From positions 124,001 to 188,000 of the forward strand of contig NZ_JWLV01000045.1 of assembly GCF_000808535.1 (NCBI RefSeq): 64,000 nucleotides of DNA, written 5' to 3'. A program made the position numbers and the translations under genes. The DNA comes from Vibrio sinaloensis (GTDB lineage: Bacteria; Pseudomonadota; Gammaproteobacteria; Enterobacterales; Vibrionaceae). This document shows, piece after piece, positions 59,341-64,000 of the stretch (positions within the stretch are counted from its first letter, which is position 1; each line of letters begins with the position of its first letter). The notes beneath the pieces were generated by a model. That model was not told the DNA's origin. It was given only the letters and a program-made list of their open reading frames with translations, and ran no database searches.

Positions 59341-60554
59341 TATTTATTTACGGCGACCGCCAAAATCAACTGCTCACACTCTTCTTGCTGCATATACTTG
59401 GGCACAGGGTAATTCCACCTCGCTTCATGTAAAGATTGCTTCGCCAATTCCGTAACATGCTCTTGCAAGATTTGGTCAAAACTTGACGGCAGATCAAGCT
59501 GCTTCTGTAAACGCTTAACATACTCAACCAACGCTTGCGCCTTTAACGAGTCTGAGACATGGCTGTCGGTCAACGCCAACGTATCGGCCAACTTCGCCAT
59601 TCTTTCTTTTGCCGCGCACTGAGAAAACGCGAGTACGTGCGGCAGTACAACCGCATTTGCTAACCCATGAGGAATGCCGTATTTCGCCCCGAGCGTGTGA
59701 GCAATCGCGTGAACATACCCAAGACTGGCTTTGGTAAACGCGAGACCCGCATAGTAAGAAGCCAGCGCCATGTTCTGCCGAGCTGTCGCGTTTTGGCCAA
59801 ACTTGACCGCTTTTTCGAGGTTTTCATCAATCAAGGTAATAGCCGCTAACGCGTAGCGATCGGTTTCTTGAGTGGCATTGCCTGAAAGATAAGACTCAAT
59901 AGCGTGGGTTAATGCATCCATGCCCGTTTGCGCAGTAATATGCGCTGGTAACGCGAGCATCAAACTTGGGTCCAGAGCTGCTGCAATTGGCACAAGTTTC
60001 GGGTCCATGATGGGTGTTTTTTGGTGAGTATCAGGATTAGACACCACGGCAGCAACGGTCACTTCTGATCCTGTGCCTGCCGTTGTAGGAATGACAAAGA
60101 TTGGAGCAGGTGCCTTCCATACCTTGAGCAAACCGACCAAACGTCGAATCGGTTTATGGTTGGTTGCACAAGCAGCAATCACCTTCGCGCAATCGATGGG
60201 AGAGCCGCCACCAAGTGCCACAACAGCTTGGCACCGATGCTTTCGATACAGAGACAGCCCGGCTTCCACGTGATTGTATGTCGGGTCAGGCTCAACACCA
60301 TCATAGATATCGCAGTGCACGCCGACACGTTCAAACTCAAACGCGAGCTTTTTCGCTAAGCCGAGTTTTACGATCCCCTTGTCTGTCACAATCAGCACTT
60401 TTTTGATGTCCATGATAGAGACACTGTGGCAAAGCTGTTTAAGCGCTTCTTTGCCCAAGAAAAGGGTCGGTTTGGAGATGGGAAGCACTTTGGCTGCCAC
60501 TTTTAGACCCAACATGTAGGCTCGATGTAGCCAGTAATAGAGCTTTTGTTCCAT
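59340..60554 (-). CDS. Iron-containing alcohol dehydrogenase
   Basis: 404 residues. The N-terminal NAD-binding region has VVALGGGSPIDCAKVIAACA and IPTTAGTGSEVTVAAVVSN. Iron ligands are Asp/His in TGMDALTHAIESYLSG, then H-x-x-A-H-x-L-G in YVHAIAHTLGAKYGIPHGLA. The longer N-terminus (about 20 residues before the core) is basic and weakly hydrophobic. Physiological substrate unknown. AAAGAGA precedes the ATG. Confidence 0.95.
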   Translation of the reverse strand: MEQKLYYWLHRAYMLGLKVAAKVLPISKPTLFLGKEALKQLCHSVSIMDIKKVLIVTDKGIVKLGLAKKLAFEFERVGVHCDIYDGVEPDPTYNHVEAGLSLYRKHRCQAVVALGGGSPIDCAKVIAACATNHKPIRRLVGLLKVWKAPAPIFVIPTTAGTGSEVTVAAVVSNPDTHQKTPIMDPKLVPIAAALDPSLMLALPAHITAQTGMDALTHAIESYLSGNATQETDRYALAAITLIDENLEKAVKFGQNATARQNMALASYYAGLAFTKASLGYVHAIAHTLGAKYGIPHGLANAVVLPHVLAFSQCAAKERMAKLADTLALTDSHVSDSLKAQALVEYVKRLQKQLDLPSSFDQILQEHVTELAKQSLHEARWNYPVPKYMQQEECEQLILAVAVNK

Positions 60555-60656
60555 TATCTGTCTCTTTGTGATGAGGGATATACTGATAGCCTAGTCTTTA
60601 CAAAGAGTTATCTCTAGTCTTGAAGCAAAACTTTTGTCGATAGTTTGTACGCAAGC

Positions 60657-60776
60657 CTAAAACTGGGCAATGAGCCGACTTACCCAAGTAATTTCACCGA
60701 AAGCGATAAGGTCGTATAGGGTAAAAAATACCGCACAAATCACGGCTAACTTAATCAATCGATAAACAATAAACAT
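60657..60776 (-). CDS. Possible 39-residue membrane peptide
   Basis: A short frame starting MFIVYRLIKLAVICAVFFTL and ending with a stop at 60657, with one transmembrane helix (about 2-24) and a short polar tail. A loose GGA lies 12 bases upstream. The amino-acid pattern (hydrophobic start, aromatic and basic boundary, amphipathic tail) looks like a genuine small membrane protein, but without comparison to other vibrios it cannot be confirmed. Confidence 0.45.
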   Translation of the reverse strand: MFIVYRLIKLAVICAVFFTLYDLIAFGEITWVSRLIAQF

Positions 60777-60795
60777 TTCTGTCGTCCAAATAATA

Positions 60796-60816
60796 AAAGC
60801 CGCCATTGGCGGCTTT
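60796..60816 (-). terminator. Terminator after the 66-residue protein gene
   Basis: A 9-bp GC-rich stem AAAGCCGCC / GGCGGCTTT with loop ATT and T-rich flank on the minus strand, 21 bp after the stop at 60837. Confidence 0.88.
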
Positions 60817-60836
60817 CGAAATGCAATCACGACGAA

Positions 60837-61037
60837 TTAATGAACAGGTCTGTCGTTCTTCGCGTAAAACTTACCAAAGTACTGTTCAAGTACTTCTGGA
60901 GTGAGTTTGCCTTCTGCCTCAAGCTGTTTTAGCTCTGCTGCAATCGCCTTTTGCTCGTCAATTGTTGGCAGCGCGACTTCTGGCTGGTCACCCATTTCTT
61001 GAGACATTTGCTCTAGTTCTTTCTCGAAATCACTCAT
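60837..61037 (-). CDS. Conserved small acidic protein of unknown function
   Basis: 66 residues, MSDFEKELEQMSQEMGDQPE..., strongly acidic and helical, soluble. AGGGTCG lies upstream of the ATG. The segment LKQLEAEGKLTPEVLEQYFG looks like a helix-turn-helix-like tail. It has its own terminator and lies just downstream of the chemoreceptor. No family name known to me. Confidence 0.75.
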   Translation of the reverse strand: MSDFEKELEQMSQEMGDQPEVALPTIDEQKAIAAELKQLEAEGKLTPEVLEQYFGKFYAKNDRPVH

Positions 61038-61074
61038 GATTCAACGACCCTATATTTCAAACTTACCTAAAAAT

Positions 61075-61107
61075 AATGGGGCTAAGTGTAACCCACTTAG
61101 CCCCATT
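61075..61107. terminator. Strong bidirectional terminator
   Basis: A perfect 14-bp stem AATGGGGCTAAGTG / CACTTAGCCCCATT with a 5-nt loop and T-runs on both sides, after the chemoreceptor gene and before the 66-residue protein gene. Confidence 0.93.
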
Positions 61108-61128
61108 TTTTCTAGCTTGGCGTGCAGT

Positions 61129-63042
61129 TTACAGTTTAAAACTGCCAACCATACGATCAAGACGCATCGAGAGATCTTTCAGCTCAGCACTTGCTGCCGC
61201 CAGTTCTTCTGCCGTGCCCGTGGTCACTTCGTTGATTGCGTTAATCTCTTCGATATTTTGGTTGATGGTATGAACAACCGTTGACTGCTCTTCGGTCGCC
61301 GTTGCCACTTGCGTGTTTCGATCTGAAATATCATGAATACGCTCAGAAATAGAGATCAATACTTCCACCGCTTCATCGGAAGAGGAAACGCCCTCACCCG
61401 TTACCGCTTTACCTGCTTCCATCGCGGTTACCGCATCTTTTGCGTCGCTTTGCAGCTGGTTAATCATCTTCTGAATTTCTTCGGTAGAGTCTGCGGTGCG
61501 GCTAGCAAGGTTACGAACCTCATCCGCAACCACCGCAAAGCCTCGACCTTGCTCACCAGCACGCGCAGCCTCGATAGCCGCGTTAAGTGCAAGCAGATTG
61601 GTTTGCTCTGAAATGTCACGAATTACGTCTAAGATTGAGCCAATATCCTGCGTGGTAGACGCTAGCTGTTCTACAACTTGCCCGGTACTCTCAATGTCGG
61701 AAGCAAGTCGACTGATGGCATCTTTGGCTTTGTTGACCACATCTTGACCCACTTGAGTGTTGTCTGATGCTTGTGAAGCCGTTTCAGCAGCGGTCGCGGC
61801 ATTCGAAGCAATCTCACTGATCGTTGCGCCCATTTGGTTAATCGCTGTCACTACTTGGATAGTTTGATCGCGCTGCATCTGACTGTTGTTGTGCGTAGTG
61901 TGGGCTTTGCTTGAAACCCCATCCGCAGCCGACTGAAGCGCACCACTGGTCGATGCCACTTCTTTCATCGATTCGTGAATCTTCTCGATAAAGCCGTTGA
62001 AACCTTCCGAAAGCTGGCCAATTTCATCGCTGCCTTTCACTTCGATACGCTGAGATAAATCACCGTCGCCTTTTCCTAGGTCACTGAAACGTTCTGCAAT
62101 CGCTCGAATTGGGCTCGCAATGCTGTTGGCAAGGAAGATACCCATAAAGATAAACAAGCCAGCTACCACAACCGTGGTTACCATCATTTGCTTGGCAACA
62201 CTGTTTAGATCGGCGAACACTTCATCGACAGGTACGACACCCACGACAAACCAGTTCATTGAAGGAATGTAAGTGCTAGCAACGAACACGCGCTGTCCAT
62301 CTGAGTCTGCCTCGATGAGGTTAAAACCTGATTTACCTAATAGATCTGCCGATTCACGACCAAACAGCTGAGACAGAGAAGATTTTGCTTTGCTGCTGTC
62401 ACGGTGGATTTGCACCTTACCTTCCGCGTCTGTCAAAAAGACATAACCGGTTTTCTCAATCTTAAAGCCGTTTAGCAAAGAGACCATATCGTCCATCGAT
62501 TTGGACAAACCGGACATAGTCAACCCATTGGTTAGCTGGAAGTTGGCGAACATTTTCACATCGCCATTCGCCTCTTGGAAAATACTGACTGACGTTGGTT
62601 TACCTGACTGCGTAAAGCCAAAGAACCAACCATCTTGTTGTTGGTTTAGTTGGCGTAAGAAGCCGTTTTGATTCCAATAGTATGCGGTGTTTCGGTTCGC
62701 GACAGACGCATCATTCAACTGATATTGACTACGTACGTTATTGAGCTCTTTCACCAACAAGGCTTCGGTTTGCGCATCAATGGAGGTGGTATTGACCGCT
62801 TGCTTAATAAATTCGTTGTTCGCGACTTGTTCTGCCGCTAGCAAAAGCTGCATAACTTCGCGGTCAATCTGTGCATTGATTTGCTCAAGCATTGACGGGA
62901 GTTCGATGTCGATAAGACGATGTTCAAGAACGCTTCGCGCTTGTCGTTGCGCCATAACACCAACAATAATGGTGGACGCTAGTACAGCGAAGGTAATCCC
63001 TGCAACGACCTTTTGCTTGATACTAATGGAGTTAAATTTCAT
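61129..63042 (-). CDS. Methyl-accepting chemotaxis protein
   Basis: 637 residues from MKFNSISIKQKVVAGITFAV at 63042; the frame to 63165 is not used. A transmembrane helix at about 11-31 is followed by a periplasmic Cache-type domain with GYVFLTDAEGKVQIHRD and SMNWFVVGVVPVDEVF, a second transmembrane helix (VTTVVVAGLFIFMGIFLA), HAMP and the signalling hairpin tip EQTNLLALNAAIEAARAGEQ. The RxRPWY amino-acid motif of the other chemoreceptor is absent, so its ligand differs. It is divergent from the MoxR gene. Confidence 0.95.
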   Translation of the reverse strand: MKFNSISIKQKVVAGITFAVLASTIIVGVMAQRQARSVLEHRLIDIELPSMLEQINAQIDREVMQLLLAAEQVANNEFIKQAVNTTSIDAQTEALLVKELNNVRSQYQLNDASVANRNTAYYWNQNGFLRQLNQQQDGWFFGFTQSGKPTSVSIFQEANGDVKMFANFQLTNGLTMSGLSKSMDDMVSLLNGFKIEKTGYVFLTDAEGKVQIHRDSSKAKSSLSQLFGRESADLLGKSGFNLIEADSDGQRVFVASTYIPSMNWFVVGVVPVDEVFADLNSVAKQMMVTTVVVAGLFIFMGIFLANSIASPIRAIAERFSDLGKGDGDLSQRIEVKGSDEIGQLSEGFNGFIEKIHESMKEVASTSGALQSAADGVSSKAHTTHNNSQMQRDQTIQVVTAINQMGATISEIASNAATAAETASQASDNTQVGQDVVNKAKDAISRLASDIESTGQVVEQLASTTQDIGSILDVIRDISEQTNLLALNAAIEAARAGEQGRGFAVVADEVRNLASRTADSTEEIQKMINQLQSDAKDAVTAMEAGKAVTGEGVSSSDEAVEVLISISERIHDISDRNTQVATATEEQSTVVHTINQNIEEINAINEVTTGTAEELAAASAELKDLSMRLDRMVGSFKL

Positions 63043-63420
63043 TGGTTCTCTGCCTTCTGAAAGCAATGGTTGTAAATGTTTGGCCTTCACACTGACGACA
63101 TTCGCCGATGCTCTCCCTACGTGAGGCCTGTCCAATCTTCTAAGTATATCGACGTTTTGACACATTCCTTTACTAATTTGTAGTTAACCGGACATTTTTC
63201 CTGCAAAACTTTGCTATCTAGTTTGAGATTTGTGATTTCACTAATGAAATATTGTTTCTCTAGATTTTAGCCCCATATCTTAACCTGCTGACCGATAAGG
63301 CTTTATCGACATGGCTTGTTCTTATTGATGCTTTTATCGCCAAGTGAGGTAAAAACACCTTAAGGGACGGAACTTTTCTAAGTTGCAAATCACTAAGTGA
63401 AAAAATGAGGAGAAAATGGA
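63043..63420. other. Intergenic region between chemoreceptor and MoxR genes
   Basis: About 380 bp between divergent genes; holds both promoters. A small 'cgataaggctttatcg' inverted repeat near 63292-63307 is visible. No gene or RNA can be supported. Confidence 0.4.
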
Positions 63421-64000
63421 ATGCAATCACAGGCACTTTTACAGCTAAGAGAGTACTTAAACAGCCAAGTTATTGGTCAAAGTGAATTGGTCGAGCAATT
63501 GTTGGTCGCACTGTTGGCAGATGGCCACATCTTAGTTGAAGGGCCTCCTGGCTTAGCCAAAACTCGCGCTGTAAAATCACTCGCCGACTGTATTGAAGGG
63601 GATTTTCACCGTATTCAGTTTACCCCAGACCTCCTCCCCGCCGACCTAACAGGCACGGATATTTATCGCCCTGAAACTGGCGAGTTCACCTTTCAAGCGG
63701 GTCCGATCTTCAATTCGCTCATTCTGGCTGATGAGATCAACCGTGCTCCTGCAAAAGTACAAGCAGCCATGCTCGAAGCGATGGCAGAAAAACAGATCAC
63801 TGCTGGGCGCAAAACCTACACCTTGCCAGCGCTCTTTTTGGTGATGGCAACTCAAAACCCGATCGAGCAAGAAGGCACCTACCCACTCCCAGAAGCTCAG
63901 TTGGATCGCTTTTTGATTCACCTTGATGTCGACTACCCAGACGCAGAAAGTGAATTGGCTATATTGCGCCTAAATCGAGGCGAAGCGAAAGGTGACAGTA
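63421..64000 (+). CDS. MoxR-family AAA+ ATPase (partial, runs off right edge)
   Basis: The first 193 codons are in the window, starting MQSQALLQLREYLNSQVIGQ after GAGGAG. The Walker A region is LVEGPPGLAKTRAVKSLA, Walker B LILADEINRAPAKVQAAMLE, and sensor 1 lies in FLVMATQNPIEQEGTYPLPEA; these are textbook MoxR. In this family the ATPase usually starts an operon with DUF58 and von Willebrand factor A proteins, expected just beyond the window. MoxR proteins act as chaperones for metal or complex insertion. Confidence 0.95.
   Translation, partial: MQSQALLQLREYLNSQVIGQSELVEQLLVALLADGHILVEGPPGLAKTRAVKSLADCIEGDFHRIQFTPDLLPADLTGTDIYRPETGEFTFQAGPIFNSLILADEINRAPAKVQAAMLEAMAEKQITAGRKTYTLPALFLVMATQNPIEQEGTYPLPEAQLDRFLIHLDVDYPDAESELAILRLNRGEAKGDS

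Overview
The window is Vibrio chromosome carrying a large chromosomal (super)integron. An IntIA-type integrase gene lies at 34992-35954 beside the rplT-rpmI-infC-thrS operon, its usual place in vibrios. A luxT/swrT-type regulator, pyrC and many two-component/chemotaxis genes agree with Vibrio. The species cannot be fixed from what I can see.

Region 1 (about 364-34758) is the cassette array. All cassettes read on the minus strand, away from attI (about 34759-34860). I count 51 complete attC sites, mostly 124-129 bp (one is 97 bp), plus one truncated attC at 364-392 that ends the array. That makes 52 cassettes: 35 with genes and 17 without a convincing gene. The gene cassettes are mostly single small genes with their own ribosome binding site: four GNAT acetyltransferases, a SAM methyltransferase, a cold-shock/DUF1294 protein, an Mrr-type nuclease, a PD-(D/E)XK-like protein, a SUKH protein, an RraB-like protein, a histidine phosphatase, a tandem-HEPN candidate and many unknown soluble or membrane proteins. 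Two cassettes carry overlapping genes: a glycine-zipper plus membrane protein pair, and a three-gene HNH nuclease / unknown / nucleotidyltransferase unit. Many genes take their stop codon from the TAA inside the attC core, and several attC-derived N-terminal extensions should be trimmed. The ORF-less cassettes form two repeated families of near-constant length (ten copies of 422-424 bp, five of 454 bp with one enlarged by an insertion) that share a conserved block and probably specify RNA or another non-protein function. To the left of the array (1-135) is the start of a chromosomal gene that runs off the window.

Region 2 (34759-35994) holds attI, a LexA-box-controlled integrase gene and a terminator shared with the ribosomal operon.

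Region 3 (36020-64000) is ordinary core and accessory chromosome: rplT, rpmI, infC (AUU start), thrS; a NAD(P)HX repair enzyme; a response regulator-CheC-like protein coupled to a PAS protein; luxT; a YfcZ-type protein; a secreted leucine-rich-repeat-like protein; a PlsC-like acyltransferase; two chemoreceptors; a GH13 amylase; a DsbA-family oxidoreductase; a YedI-type membrane protein; an M14-like peptidase; a divergent AraC regulator/EamA exporter pair; a PAS-GGDEF cyclase; a MOSC-ferredoxin reductase fusion; a Pmp3 peptide; pyrC; an iron alcohol dehydrogenase; and the start of a MoxR ATPase running off the right edge. Most of these units are closed by clear hairpin terminators.
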